A stretch of 64,000 bases of DNA from NCBI RefSeq assembly GCF_004683865.2, contig NZ_CP038439.1, forward strand, positions 603,501-667,500, in the 5' to 3' direction. The notes under the pieces are model-generated. The model made no database searches. It had not been told where the DNA came from and saw only the letters and a list, made by a program, of their open reading frames with translations. The position numbers were made by a program, and so were the translations under genes. This DNA is from Paracoccus liaowanqingii. Its GTDB lineage: Bacteria > Pseudomonadota > Alphaproteobacteria > Rhodobacterales > Rhodobacteraceae. Positions 8,483 through 16,877 of this stretch are shown here, piece by piece (positions within the stretch are counted from its first letter, which is position 1; every line of letters starts with the position of its first letter).

Positions 8483-8937
8483 TCGTCCACCACGTTCAGG
8501 ATCTTGGGCAAAGCCGGGCAGGGCAGCAGCTGGTTCTTGGCCACGTCGGCCAGCGTGTGGTTGTGCAGGAAGACGTAGACATGCGCCGACAGGCTTTCCC
8601 ACAGCCGGTTCGACAGGGTCTGCGCCCGCGACCCCGAGATCCCGCCCGAGGCGCCCGCGCCGATATGCATGGCGCTGACGGTCTCGTCCACCGCCTCCAG
8701 GATCTCGGCCACGCGGATCGTCTCGGGCGTGCGGGCCAGGCGGTAGCCGCCGCCCGGGCCGCGCACCGAGGCGACCAGCCCGGCCCGGCGCAGGCGCACG
8801 AACAGTTGCTCCAGATAGGGCAGCGAGATGTCCTGGCGGACCGAGATCTGTGCCAGCGAGGTCAGGTCGTCCCCCTTGGCGATGGCCAGGTCGACCAGCG
8901 CGATGATGGCGTAGCGTCCCTTGGTGGACAGTTTCAT
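8479..8937 (-). CDS. iscR: Rrf2-family regulator of IscR type, lacking the usual Cys triad
   Basis: 152 aa. N-terminal winged helix MKLSTKGRYAIIALVDLA with the wing RGPGGGYRLAR at 59-69 is diagnostic of Rrf2/IscR. The canonical 2Fe-2S ligands (three Cys near 92-106 in E. coli) are absent: that region reads MHIGAGASGGISGSRA, and the only cysteine is C140 (QLLPCPALPK). From memory, Rhodobacter sphaeroides IscR is reported as a functional Fe-S repressor with an unusual, single-Cys ligation, so this could still be an iron/Fe-S sensor. In relatives iscR heads the isc-suf operon; here the next gene downstream is the convergent antiporter, so it is an orphan. Confidence 0.82.
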   Translation of the reverse strand: MKLSTKGRYAIIALVDLAIAKGDDLTSLAQISVRQDISLPYLEQLFVRLRRAGLVASVRGPGGGYRLARTPETIRVAEILEAVDETVSAMHIGAGASGGISGSRAQTLSNRLWESLSAHVYVFLHNHTLADVAKNQLLPCPALPKILNVVDD

Positions 8938-9055
8938 GTCGCGTTTCCCCCCGTTTCGACCGCTATCTTGCGGCCTGCATTGACGGGCGGCGTCGTCGCG
9001 CGCTATGCCCGGCCCGACATGTTTCTTGCCAGACCCGCGCCCGCTGCCCATATAC

Positions 9056-9084
9056 CCTCTAGAAGCCGCGCGGACAGGCGTCAA
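9056..9084 (-). promoter_or_regulatory. Candidate sigma-70-type promoter of the iscR-like gene
   Basis: On the minus strand TTGACG (9079-9084 on plus as CGTCAA) is followed after exactly 17 bp by TAGAGG (9056-9061). This would start transcription near 9049 and give a leader of about 110 nt. A plus-strand alternative for the hydrolase gene (TTGCCA at 9026-9031, TATACC at 9051-9056, 19-bp spacing) overlaps it, so the two divergent promoters may compete. Confidence 0.4.
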
Positions 9085-9126
9085 GAAACCCGCACATTCC
9101 GCGCGCAAGCCCCGTGAAGGACGATT

Positions 9127-9789
9127 ATGCCCGAGCTGATTTTTCCCGGCCCCGAGGGCCGTCTTGAAGGCCGCTACCATCCCCAGCCCGGCAAGCCCGA
9201 CGCCCCCATCGCCATCGTGCTGCATCCCCATCCGCAATTCGGCGGGACGATGAACAACCGCGTGGTGTACAACCTGCACTATGCGTTCCACCGCATGGGC
9301 TTTACGGTCATGCGCTTCAACTTCCGCGGCGTGGGCCGCAGCCAGGGCGAGTTCGACCAGGGCATCGGCGAGCTGTCGGATGCCGCCTCGGCGCTGGACT
9401 ACCTGCAGGCGATGAACCCCAATTCCAAGCACTGCTGGGTCGCGGGCTTCAGCTTCGGCGCGTGGATCGGGATGCAGCTGCTGATGCGCCGCCCCGAGAT
9501 CACCGGCTTCATCAGCGTGGCGCCCCCGGCCAACATGTACGATTTCAGCTTCCTGGCGCCGTGCCCCTCCTCGGGGCTGATCGTGAATGGCACCGCCGAC
9601 CGCGTGGCGCCGCCCAAGGACACGCACACGCTGGTGGGCAAGCTGCGCGAGCAGAAGGGCATCACCGTGACCCACGAGGAAATCGAGGGCGCGGACCATT
9701 TCTTCCGCGACGACGAGACGCACATGAAGCCGATGATCGACCTAGTGCAGGGCTATGTCAGGAAGCGCCTGACCGAAACTTCGCGCTGA
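9127..9789 (+). CDS. Alpha/beta hydrolase
   Basis: 220 aa, cytoplasmic. The nucleophile elbow GFSFGAW places Ser109 as catalytic; a later Asp in NGTADRVAP and His in EGADHFF complete a likely triad. The HPHPQFGGTMNNRVV block at 37-51 is typical of a small bacterial hydrolase group (COG2945-like) common beside iscR in Rhodobacteraceae. AAGGACG lies 7 nt before the ATG. Substrate unknown, esterase/dienelactone hydrolase-like activity is only a fold-based guess. Divergent from iscR with a shared 189-bp control region. Confidence 0.85.
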   Translation: MPELIFPGPEGRLEGRYHPQPGKPDAPIAIVLHPHPQFGGTMNNRVVYNLHYAFHRMGFTVMRFNFRGVGRSQGEFDQGIGELSDAASALDYLQAMNPNSKHCWVAGFSFGAWIGMQLLMRRPEITGFISVAPPANMYDFSFLAPCPSSGLIVNGTADRVAPPKDTHTLVGKLREQKGITVTHEEIEGADHFFRDDETHMKPMIDLVQGYVRKRLTETSR

Positions 9790-9800
9790 CGGGGAGCGTG

Positions 9801-9844
9801 CCGGGGCTCTGCCCCGGACCCCGGGATATTTCCGCCAAGATGAA
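9801..9844 (+). repeat. Dispersed 3'-end element, copy A (after alpha/beta hydrolase)
   Basis: One hairpin (CCGGGG, loop ctctg... , CCCCGG at 9801-9816) followed by the core CCCGGGATATTT, three bases and GCCAAGATGAA at 9820-9844. It begins 12 nt after the hydrolase stop, in sense orientation, and its end is 9 nt before the ATG of the HD-domain gene, so it forms the untranslated leader of that gene. Confidence 0.85.
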
Positions 9845-9853
9845 GGGGCCGGG

Positions 9854-10978
9854 ATGCTGGATGCGGCGATGGCGTTTCTGTGCGAGGCCGACCGGCTGAA
9901 GTCGGTCGGGCGCGCGAATGTGCTGATGGACCTGTCGCGGCCCGAGAACAGCGCCGAGCACAGTTGGCACGTGGCGCTGTATGCGCTGGTCTTCGGGGCC
10001 AGCGACCGGGCGATCGCGATGCTGCTGGTCCATGACCTGGTCGAGATCGACACCGGCGACCAGCCCATCCACCTGAACCATGACGCGGGCGCCTTGGCCC
10101 TAGCCGAGGCGCAGGCGGCGCGGCGGATCTTCGGGCTGGGTCCCGAGGGGGCGCGGCTAGAGCATCTCTGGCAGGATTTCGAGGCCAGGGCCGATGCCTG
10201 CGCGCTGATGGCCAAGCGCATGGATCACGTCCAGCCGATCTTCCAGGTGCTGCAGGCCGCGGCGCCGCTGCCCGATCACGTGACCATCGTGCGCGACAAC
10301 CTGCAGCGGGGCCGGGCGGCGCGGATGGCGCAGGAATGGCCCGAGATCGATTCTGCCGCCGCGGCCCTGCTGGAGGGTCGGACCCTGGGCGGGGGTGATC
10401 TGGCCGGGCGTCTGGCCTTTCTGGCCGAGGCGGACCGGCTGAAGTCGGTGCTGCGCGCCTCGACCCTGCTGGACGGCAGCCGGCGCGAGAACAGCGCCGA
10501 GCACAGCTGGCATCTGGCGCTCTATGCGCTGGTGCTGGGCGGGCTGGCGGCGCCGGGCGTGGATGTCGGCCGGGTGATCCGCATGCTGCTGATCCACGAT
10601 CTGGTCGAGATCGACGTGGGCGACGTGCCGCTGCATTCCTCGGGCGGTCAGGCGCATGGCTCGGACGCGGTGAGGGCGGCGGAGGCCGCTGCGGCACGTC
10701 GGCTGTTCGGCCTGCTGCCCGGGGCGCAGGGGGCCACGCTTCTGGCGCTGTGGCAGGAGTTCGAGGCGGTCGAGACGCCGGATGCGATCTTCGCCAAGGC
10801 GCTGGACCGCTGCCAGCCCGCCGTGCAGAACCTGCGCGGCGGCGGGGCGGGCTGGGTCGCCTATGACGTGACCCTGCCGCAGATCGAGGCGCGGGTGGGC
10901 CCTTGGGTCGCCGCCGGCTGTCCGGCGCTGTGGGACTGGCTTCATGGCGGGCTGAAGGCGCATTTCGCCACGGCCTGA
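9854..10978 (+). CDS. Tandem HD-domain phosphohydrolase (two YfbR/HDDC2-like modules)
   Basis: 374 aa made of two homologous halves. Half one (1-about 185) has [26 protein letters not shown] and [13 protein letters not shown]; half two (about 190-374) repeats them as [27 protein letters not shown] and [13 protein letters not shown]. Both keep the H..HD..D metal ligands, so both may be active 5'-nucleotidase-like sites. Single-module proteins of about 190 aa are the norm, so this is an in-frame duplication. The start at 9854 lies just behind repeat copy A and has only a weak AAGGGG site. The natural substrate is unknown; deoxynucleoside monophosphates are typical for YfbR. Confidence 0.8.
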   Translation: MLDAAMAFLCEADRLKSVGRANVLMDLSRPENSAEHSWHVALYALVFGASDRAIAMLLVHDLVEIDTGDQPIHLNHDAGALALAEAQAARRIFGLGPEGARLEHLWQDFEARADACALMAKRMDHVQPIFQVLQAAAPLPDHVTIVRDNLQRGRAARMAQEWPEIDSAAAALLEGRTLGGGDLAGRLAFLAEADRLKSVLRASTLLDGSRRENSAEHSWHLALYALVLGGLAAPGVDVGRVIRMLLIHDLVEIDVGDVPLHSSGGQAHGSDAVRAAEAAAARRLFGLLPGAQGATLLALWQEFEAVETPDAIFAKALDRCQPAVQNLRGGGAGWVAYDVTLPQIEARVGPWVAAGCPALWDWLHGGLKAHFATA

Positions 10979-11078
10979 CCGTACGGACCGGTTTGGCATA
11001 CAATCGCATACCGTCTTTTCTTCGGGGGCCGTTCCGGCTATGACCGGGACAACCGAACTTAATCCCAAAGGGGCCCTC

Positions 11079-12290
11079 ATGTCGAAGATCAAGGTCGCAA
11101 ACCCCGTCGTCGAACTCGACGGCGACGAGATGACGCGGATCATCTGGGACTTCATCAAGCAGAAGCTGATCCTGCCCTATCTGGACATCGATCTGAAGTA
11201 TTACGATCTGGGCATCGAGGAGCGGGACCGCACCGACGACCAGATCACCGTGGATGCCGCGGAGGCGATCAAGCGTCATGGCGTGGGCGTGAAATGCGCG
11301 ACCATCACCCCCGACGAGCAGCGCGTCGAGGAGTTCGGCCTCAAGAAGATGTGGCGCAGCCCCAACGGCACCATCCGCAACATCCTGGGTGGCGTGATCT
11401 TCCGCGAGCCGATCATCTGCAGGAACGTGCCCCGCCTGGTGCCGGGCTGGACGCAGCCGATCATCGTCGGCCGCCACGCCTTCGGCGACCAGTACAAGGC
11501 CACCGATTTCCGCTTCCCCGGCAAGGGCAAGCTGACGATCCGCTTCGTGGGCGACGACGGCGAGACGATCGAGCACGAGGTCTTCGACGCGCCCTCCTCG
11601 GGTGTGGCGATGGCCATGTACAACCTGGACGATTCGATCCGCGATTTCGCCCGCGCCTCGCTGAACTACGGGCTGTCGCGCGGCTATCCGGTCTATCTGT
11701 CGACCAAGAACACGATCCTCAAGGCCTATGACGGCCGCTTCAAGGACCTCTTCCAGGAGGTCTATGAGGCCGAGTTTGCCGACCAGTTCAAGACGGCCGG
11801 CATCACCTACGAGCATCGCCTGATCGACGACATGGTCGCAAGCGCGATGAAATGGTCAGGCGGCTACGTCTGGGCCTGCAAGAATTATGACGGCGACGTG
11901 CAGTCCGACACCGTGGCGCAGGGCTTCGGCTCCCTGGGCCTGATGACCTCGGTGCTGATGACGCCGGACGGGAAGATCGTGGAATCCGAGGCTGCCCATG
12001 GCACCGTGACCCGCCACTATCGCGAGCATCAGAAGGGCAACGCGACCTCGACGAATTCGATCGCGTCGATCTTTGCCTGGACCGGGGGTCTGAAGCACCG
12101 CGCCAAGCTGGACGACAATGCCGAACTGCTGAAATTTGCGGAAACCCTGGAAAGGGTCACCGTGCAGGCGGTCGAGGATGGCCACATGACCAAGGACTTG
12201 GCGCTGCTGGTCGGGCCGGACCAGAAATGGCTGACCACGATGGGCTATCTGGAAAAGGTCGACCAGTATCTGAACCAGGCGCTGAACTGA
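11079..12290 (+). CDS. icd: NADP-dependent isocitrate dehydrogenase
   Basis: 403 aa, the length of the homodimeric type II enzymes shared by alphaproteobacteria and eukaryotes. Oxidative decarboxylation of isocitrate to 2-oxoglutarate in the TCA cycle. Recognisable are [18 protein letters not shown] near residues 8-25, [12 protein letters not shown] near 95-106 (substrate Ser loop), the metal Asp region [18 protein letters not shown] and [12 protein letters not shown]. Start MSKIKVANP was preferred to an upstream frame start because the extra 13 residues are not family-like and AAAGGGG precedes it. Monocistronic, closed by a clear terminator. Confidence 0.97.
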   Translation: MSKIKVANPVVELDGDEMTRIIWDFIKQKLILPYLDIDLKYYDLGIEERDRTDDQITVDAAEAIKRHGVGVKCATITPDEQRVEEFGLKKMWRSPNGTIRNILGGVIFREPIICRNVPRLVPGWTQPIIVGRHAFGDQYKATDFRFPGKGKLTIRFVGDDGETIEHEVFDAPSSGVAMAMYNLDDSIRDFARASLNYGLSRGYPVYLSTKNTILKAYDGRFKDLFQEVYEAEFADQFKTAGITYEHRLIDDMVASAMKWSGGYVWACKNYDGDVQSDTVAQGFGSLGLMTSVLMTPDGKIVESEAAHGTVTRHYREHQKGNATSTNSIASIFAWTGGLKHRAKLDDNAELLKFAETLERVTVQAVEDGHMTKDLALLVGPDQKWLTTMGYLEKVDQYLNQALN

Positions 12291-12307
12291 GGCGCATCAC
12301 GATGACG

Positions 12308-12334
12308 AAGGCCGGGCATGCGCCCGGCCTTTTT
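12308..12334 (+). terminator. Intrinsic terminator of icd
   Basis: A perfect 10-bp stem AAGGCCGGGC / GCCCGGCCTT with loop ATGC and a T run, 18 nt after the icd stop. Confidence 0.85.
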
Positions 12335-12366
12335 GCCTTCGGCGGGGATATTTCAGCCAAGATGAA
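12335..12366 (+). repeat. Dispersed 3'-end element, copy B (after icd)
   Basis: Short hairpin GCCttcGGC then core GGGGATATTT, CAG, CCAAGATGAA (12344-12366), in sense with icd and directly after its terminator. Forms a perfect 22-bp inverted repeat with copy B' (12378-12399), 11 bp apart. Confidence 0.85.
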
Positions 12367-12377
12367 ATCCGCCCGTC

Positions 12378-12437
12378 TTCATCTTGGCTGAAATATCCCG
12401 GGGGGAATCGCCGAAAGGCGATGGGGGGCTGGCCCCC
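12378..12437 (-). repeat. Dispersed 3'-end element, copy B' (opposed orientation, before purQ)
   Basis: Read on the minus strand: GGGGG/CCCCC hairpin (12423-12437), second hairpin ATCGCC-tttc-GGCGAT (12407-12422), then the CCCCCCGGGATATTT core and CCAAGATGAA. Unlike most copies it does not follow a minus-strand gene; it lies 58 nt upstream of purQ. On the plus strand the last stem is followed by TTT, so it could also stop plus-strand read-through from icd. Confidence 0.85.
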
Positions 12438-12495
12438 TTTCCTTGCCGGCCAAGCTGCGCTAAGGGCAGGCCATCCCCTCTGCAGGAGTCCCGCG

Positions 12496-13164
12496 ATGAA
12501 AGCCGCCGTCGTCACGTTTCCCGGATCGAATTGCGACCGCGACCTTGCCGTCGCGCTGGAGCGGGCGGGCGCGCAGGTCACGCGCGTCTGGCACAAGGAC
12601 AGCGCGCTGCCCGAGGGGACCGACCTCGTGGGCGTGCCGGGGGGGTTCTCCTTCGGCGACTATCTGCGCTGCGGCGCCATCGCGGCGCAGTCGCCGATTG
12701 CCAGCGCGCTTCGCGATCACGCCGCGCGGGGCGGCTATTTGCTGGGCATCTGCAACGGGTTCCAGGTGCTGACGGAACTGGGCCTGCTGCCCGGCGCGCT
12801 GATGCGCAACTCGGGCCTGACCTTCCTCTGCAAGCCCGCCACGCTGCGGGTCGTGACAGCGGACAGCGCCTTCACCTGTGGCTATGCGGCGGGCCAGCAG
12901 ATCGCGGTGCCCGTGGCCCATCATGACGGCAACTACCAGATCGCCCCCGAGGGGCTGGCGGCGCTGCGCGATCAGGACCGCATCGCCTTCACCTACGGGC
13001 CCGGGATCAACGGCTCGGTCGGCGACATCGCGGGCATCCTGTCCCAGAACCGCCGAGTGCTGGGCATGATGCCCCATCCCGAGCGGGCCGCCGACCCGGC
13101 GACCGGCGGGACGGACGGGCTGGCGATGTTCGAAGGCGTCGTCTCGACCCTCGCGCATGCCTGA
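12496..13164 (+). CDS. purQ: Phosphoribosylformylglycinamidine synthase, glutaminase subunit
   Basis: 222 aa class I glutamine amidotransferase supplying ammonia to PurL in purine synthesis. Catalytic Cys86 sits in LLGICNGFQ and the His194/Glu196 pair in MMPHPER; VPGGFSFGDYLRCGA is the PurQ oxyanion region. AGGAG at 12484-12488 supports the start. Normally purS is immediately upstream; here the upstream sequence is the icd terminator and two repeat copies, so purS and purL must be elsewhere. Confidence 0.95.
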   Translation: MKAAVVTFPGSNCDRDLAVALERAGAQVTRVWHKDSALPEGTDLVGVPGGFSFGDYLRCGAIAAQSPIASALRDHAARGGYLLGICNGFQVLTELGLLPGALMRNSGLTFLCKPATLRVVTADSAFTCGYAAGQQIAVPVAHHDGNYQIAPEGLAALRDQDRIAFTYGPGINGSVGDIAGILSQNRRVLGMMPHPERAADPATGGTDGLAMFEGVVSTLAHA

Positions 13165-13226
13165 CTTGAGCCGGACCGGACTTCGCCCTAGATTGCCTGA
13201 TCGGATCTTGCAGGGCGGACCGGTGC

Positions 13227-15020
13227 GTGGCCACTGAGGATGACATCGAGGACAGTGCCGAACGCCGGCGCCGCAGGGGGCCGCGTCTGGTCAATCCCTG
13301 GTGGCTACGCGCGATCATCGGGCTGATCTTCCTGGCGGCGCTGGGCACCATCTGGACCACCAACGCCTGGCTGACCGACCGCTTCTCCGAGAACACCCGC
13401 GTCCGGTCCGAGTTGCGGCTGGCGCTCTACAGCGGCAACCTGATGTCCGAGCTGCAGCGCAACTCGGTCGTGCCCCTGCTGCTGGCGCGCGATCCTGCGC
13501 TGATCGGAGCGCTGAACGGCAACGACTTCTCGACCACCTCGGCCCGGCTGATGGCCGCGCAGAAGGAGATCGGCGCGGCCTCGATCCGGCTCCTGGATGC
13601 CTCGGGGCGGGTCGTGGGGGCGACCGACCGCTATCAGATCGGCACCAACAGCGTCGCCGCCCCGCAATATGTCGAGGCGCTGCGGTCGCGCGACACGGTC
13701 TTCACCGTGTCGGAACTGGCCTCGGGCGTCCATGAATTCGCCTATTCCCGCGCCGTCGTGTCCGAGGGGCGGACGCTTGGCGTGATCGTCGTGGGCGCCG
13801 ACCTGACGCGGTTGGAACGGTCCTGGTCGGGCATCTCGGACGCGGTGGCGGTCACCGACAGCGAGGGGGTCATCATCCTGTCGACCGAGCCGCGCTGGCG
13901 GGGCCTGACCATGCCCGAGGCGCTGGCGGTACGCGACGCGCCCTCGGCCATCCGGCGGGCCTTCCAGGTGACGGCCGACTGGACCTCCAGCCCCGCCGAC
14001 GCCTATGTGCAGGGCCGCGCCGTGATGCAGTCCGAGGCGCGGGTGCCCTTCCGCGGCTGGCGGATGATCAGCTTCACCGCCTATTCCTCGGTGCGCGAGC
14101 GCGTGAACGCGATCCTGGCGCTGCAGATCATGGGGTTCGCGATCCTGCTGGCGGGCGCCTTCTGGGTGCTGTCGCGCCGCGCGCGGATCCAGTCTCAGGC
14201 CTATATGCGCGAATCGGCGGACCTGCGGGCGCTGAACGCCCGGCTGACGCGCGAGATCGCGGAACGCGAGCGCGTGCAGAAGGAACTGCGGGTGGCCGAA
14301 CAGACCATGCAGCAATCCTCCAAGCTGGCCGCCCTGGGCGAGATGTCGGCGGGGGTCAGCCACGAGCTGAACCAGCCTTTGGCCGCGATGAAGACCTATC
14401 TGGCGGGCGCACGCCTGCTGCTGCAGCGCGGCCGCCCCGAGGAGGCGCTGTCCAGCTTCCAGCGCATCGACGACCTGATCGACCGGATGGGCGCGATCAC
14501 GCGGCAGCTGAAATCCTATGCCCGCAAGGGCGGCGAGGCGGTCGAGCCCGTCGATCTGCGCGCCGCCGTCAGCAGCGCCCTGACCATGATGGAGCCGCAG
14601 CTGCGCACCCGCCCGATCCGCGTGGTGCGCAGTGTCCCGCGCGAGCGGGTGATGGTCATGGCCGACCGCATCCGGCTGGAGCAGGTGCTGATCAACCTGC
14701 TGCGCAACGCCGTCGACGCGGTCAAGGACCGGCGCGAGGGCACGATCGAGATCAGCGTCGAGGCCGGGGCTCACGCCTATGTGTCCGTTCGCGATAACGG
14801 ACCGGGTGTCTCGGACCTGGAAAAGCTGTTTGAACCCTTCTGGACGACCAAGAAGCCCGGCGAGGGCACGGGGCTGGGGCTGGCGATCTCGTCCACGATC
14901 ATGGCGGATTTCGGAGGCCGCCTGACCGCCCACAACGAAACCACGGGCGGCGCCGTCTTCCGGGTGGAACTGCCGTTGCACGTCCCCGGGCAACCCCGCC
15001 AGGCGCTGGCCGCCGAATGA
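13227..15020 (+). CDS. dctB: Membrane sensor histidine kinase, DctB-type
   Basis: 597 aa with a GTG start (no in-frame ATG nearby). A transmembrane segment at about 26-46 and another near 292-312 bracket a periplasmic PAS-like (PDC) sensor of about 245 residues. A coiled coil leads to the phospho-acceptor His379 (SHELNQPLAAM), the N box NLLRNAVDAV, DNGPGV and GTGLGLAIS. This is the layout of DctB, the C4-dicarboxylate sensor. The partner regulator starts 22 nt downstream. No dctP/Q/M or dctA gene is in the window, so the actual ligand is not certain. Confidence 0.85.
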   Translation: MATEDDIEDSAERRRRRGPRLVNPWWLRAIIGLIFLAALGTIWTTNAWLTDRFSENTRVRSELRLALYSGNLMSELQRNSVVPLLLARDPALIGALNGNDFSTTSARLMAAQKEIGAASIRLLDASGRVVGATDRYQIGTNSVAAPQYVEALRSRDTVFTVSELASGVHEFAYSRAVVSEGRTLGVIVVGADLTRLERSWSGISDAVAVTDSEGVIILSTEPRWRGLTMPEALAVRDAPSAIRRAFQVTADWTSSPADAYVQGRAVMQSEARVPFRGWRMISFTAYSSVRERVNAILALQIMGFAILLAGAFWVLSRRARIQSQAYMRESADLRALNARLTREIAERERVQKELRVAEQTMQQSSKLAALGEMSAGVSHELNQPLAAMKTYLAGARLLLQRGRPEEALSSFQRIDDLIDRMGAITRQLKSYARKGGEAVEPVDLRAAVSSALTMMEPQLRTRPIRVVRSVPRERVMVMADRIRLEQVLINLLRNAVDAVKDRREGTIEISVEAGAHAYVSVRDNGPGVSDLEKLFEPFWTTKKPGEGTGLGLAISSTIMADFGGRLTAHNETTGGAVFRVELPLHVPGQPRQALAAE

Positions 15021-15042
15021 TGCGAAACGAGAGGAACAGGGA

Positions 15043-16368
15043 ATGTCCCGCAAGCTGAAGATCGCCATCGTGGATGACGAACCGGACATGCGCGAATCGA
15101 TCAGCCAGTGGCTGGTCCTGTCGGGCTTCGAGACGGAAACCTTCGCCAGCGCCGAGGACGCGCTGAAGGTCATCGGCGCGGACTGGCCCGGCGTTGTGGT
15201 CAGCGACATCCGCATGCCGGGCATGGACGGAATGGCCTTCCTCAAGCGGCTGATGGGGCTGGACAGCAGCCTGCCCGTCATCATGATCACCGGCCATGGC
15301 GACGTGCCCATGGCGGTCGAGGCGATGCGCGTGGGCGCCATGGACTTCATGGAGAAGCCCTTCAACCCCGACCGCATGACCCAGCTGGCCAAGAAGGCCA
15401 CGCAGGCCCGGCGCATGACGCTGGACAACCGCGCGCTGCGCCGCGACCTGTCCGAGGGTCAGCAGGTCATGTCCAAGCTGATCGGCGCCAGCCCCGTGAT
15501 GGACCGGCTGCGCGAGGACATCCTGGATCTGGGCCAGGCCGACGGCCATGTGCTGATCGACGGCGAGACCGGCACCGGCAAGACGCTGGTGGCCCATGCG
15601 CTGCATGCCGTGGGGCCGCGCGCCTCGAAGAAGTTCGTGCCCGTGTCCTGCGCCGCCTACAACGACGAGGCCTTGGCCACGCGCCTCTTCGGCCCTCTGG
15701 AGGAGGGGCTGCCGGCGGTCGAGGAGGCGCGGGCGGGCACGCTGTGCCTCGAGGATATCGAGGCGCTGTCCGAGGCGCTGCAGGCCCGGCTGCTGGCCTT
15801 CATCAGCGAGCAGGGGGCCCCGGCCGAGACGCGGATCATCGCTATCAGCAACGCGCGGGGCGAGGGGCGCCGGGCCGAGGATTCGCTGCGTCCCGACCTG
15901 TTCTATCGCCTCTCCGCGCTCAAGATCACCCTGCCGCCGCTGCGCGCGCGCGGCGAGGACATCCTGGCGCTGTTCACCCGCATGACCGAGCAGTTTTCCG
16001 AGGAATACGGCTGCGAGCCGCCGCAGGTCAGCGCGCAGGAGGCCGCGCAGCTGCTGCAGGCTCCCTGGCCCGGCAATATCCGCCAGCTGATCAACGTGGC
16101 CGAGCGTGCCGTGCTGCAGAACCGGCGCGGGTCGGGGTCGATCGCGTCCCTGCTGATGGCGGATGGCGACGACAACCAGCAGGCCACCACGACCGAGGGC
16201 AAGCCGCTCAAGGAATATGTGGAGAGCTTCGAGAAGATGCTGATCGACAACACCATGCGCCGCCATCGGGGCAGCATCGCCAGCGTCATGGAAGAGCTGT
16301 GCCTGCCGCGCCGGACGCTGAACGAGAAGATGGCGAAATACGGGCTGCAGCGCGGCGACTATCTGTGA
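15043..16368 (+). CDS. dctD: DctD-type response regulator with degenerate AAA+ domain lacking GAFTGA
   Basis: 441 aa: receiver (1-115, phospho-acceptor Asp55 in VVVSDIRMPG), AAA+ domain (143-365) and Fis-type helix-turn-helix (405-433). Walker A is intact (GETGTGKT, 174-181) and so is the arginine region DLFYRL. Where NtrC/DctD proteins have GAFTGA, the loop that touches sigma-54, this one reads LFGPLEEGLP (215-224), and Walker B is altered to TLCLEDIE. Rhodobacter capsulatus NtrC is known to lack GAFTGA and to act with sigma-70, so this regulator probably also works without sigma-54. AGGAACAGGG precedes the ATG. Confidence 0.87.
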   Translation: MSRKLKIAIVDDEPDMRESISQWLVLSGFETETFASAEDALKVIGADWPGVVVSDIRMPGMDGMAFLKRLMGLDSSLPVIMITGHGDVPMAVEAMRVGAMDFMEKPFNPDRMTQLAKKATQARRMTLDNRALRRDLSEGQQVMSKLIGASPVMDRLREDILDLGQADGHVLIDGETGTGKTLVAHALHAVGPRASKKFVPVSCAAYNDEALATRLFGPLEEGLPAVEEARAGTLCLEDIEALSEALQARLLAFISEQGAPAETRIIAISNARGEGRRAEDSLRPDLFYRLSALKITLPPLRARGEDILALFTRMTEQFSEEYGCEPPQVSAQEAAQLLQAPWPGNIRQLINVAERAVLQNRRGSGSIASLLMADGDDNQQATTTEGKPLKEYVESFEKMLIDNTMRRHRGSIASVMEELCLPRRTLNEKMAKYGLQRGDYL

Positions 16369-16460
16369 GGCGCATGTGGGCCGGGGCCGGTGCGGCCTCG
16401 GCCCGGGCAGGATCCGGACCGCGCGCCCTGCGCAAGGCGCACAACGAGAAAAGCCGACCA

Positions 16461-16482
16461 GGGGCGGCAGGCGCGCCGCCCC
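16461..16482 (+). terminator. Terminator-like stem after dctD
   Basis: Perfect 8-bp GC stem GGGGCGGC / GCCGCCCC with a 6-nt loop, 93 nt after the dctD stop. No T tract, so if it ends transcription it would do so weakly or with Rho. Confidence 0.35.
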
Positions 16483-16846
16483 AGGCCTGATTTCGGGTCC
16501 TGCCCAAAACAAAAGAGACCAATCGGGACAAAGGCAAGACAAGCCGCAGGATCCAGTCGGGCATTGTCTTGAAGTGCGGTCCGCAAAACGCGGGTACTGA
16601 GGAACAAGGTACTGATCGGCGCAGATCGGGTCGGAAGCAAAGCCTCACAACCTGATTAACTATTTACCTTGTGCCTGTGACAAATCCAACTGTTCTTTTC
16701 GATAGGTCACGTTTGCAGCACCTTGATATCAGAGAGATTTCCTTCATTTTTCGCTATATGTCGCCTCGCCGACAATTGGGTCGTTGATATGGCGCGGTTG
16801 CTGGCGCGACGGGGCGGGACTTGCGAAGCGGTGCCGTCGGCAGTAG

Positions 16847-16870
16847 GCCTTTTCGGGACCACGGAAAGGC
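16847..16870 (+). promoter_or_regulatory. Hairpin sequestering the metZ ribosome binding site
   Basis: GCCTTTTCG pairs with CGGAAAGGC across a 6-nt loop (9 bp, one G-U). The 3' arm contains the only Shine-Dalgarno-like purine run (GGAAAGG), 8 nt before the metZ ATG at 16878. Such an arrangement suits translational control of methionine synthesis. I could not match the leader to the SAM-II, SAM/SAH or SAM-V consensus that I remember. Confidence 0.5.
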
Positions 16871-16877
16871 AGCCCGC

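Larger units (their letters stand above)
16369..16877. other. Non-coding leader region between dctD and metZ (509 nt)
   Basis: No credible gene in any frame. The first third is GC-rich and holds the stem GGGGCGGC/GCCGCCCC (16461-16482), a possible end for the dctBD transcript without a T run. Bases 16490-16790 are clearly AT-richer than the rest of the window (for example TGATTAACTATTTACC at 16651-16666) and probably hold the metZ promoter and leader. A hairpin covers the metZ ribosome site at its end. Confidence 0.6.

Noticed and set aside
16286..16648. Minus-strand frame of 120 codons in the dctD-metZ gap
   Set aside because: Most of it overlaps the 3' end of dctD antisense; the unique part has no ribosome site or recognisable family.
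16640..16720. Possible SAM-II riboswitch around CACAACCTGATTAACT ... TTGTG
   Set aside because: A short CACAA/TTGTG pairing and a TGATT string are suggestive, but the downstream GCTAAA-type pseudoknot strand is missing. Kept only as an unclassified leader.
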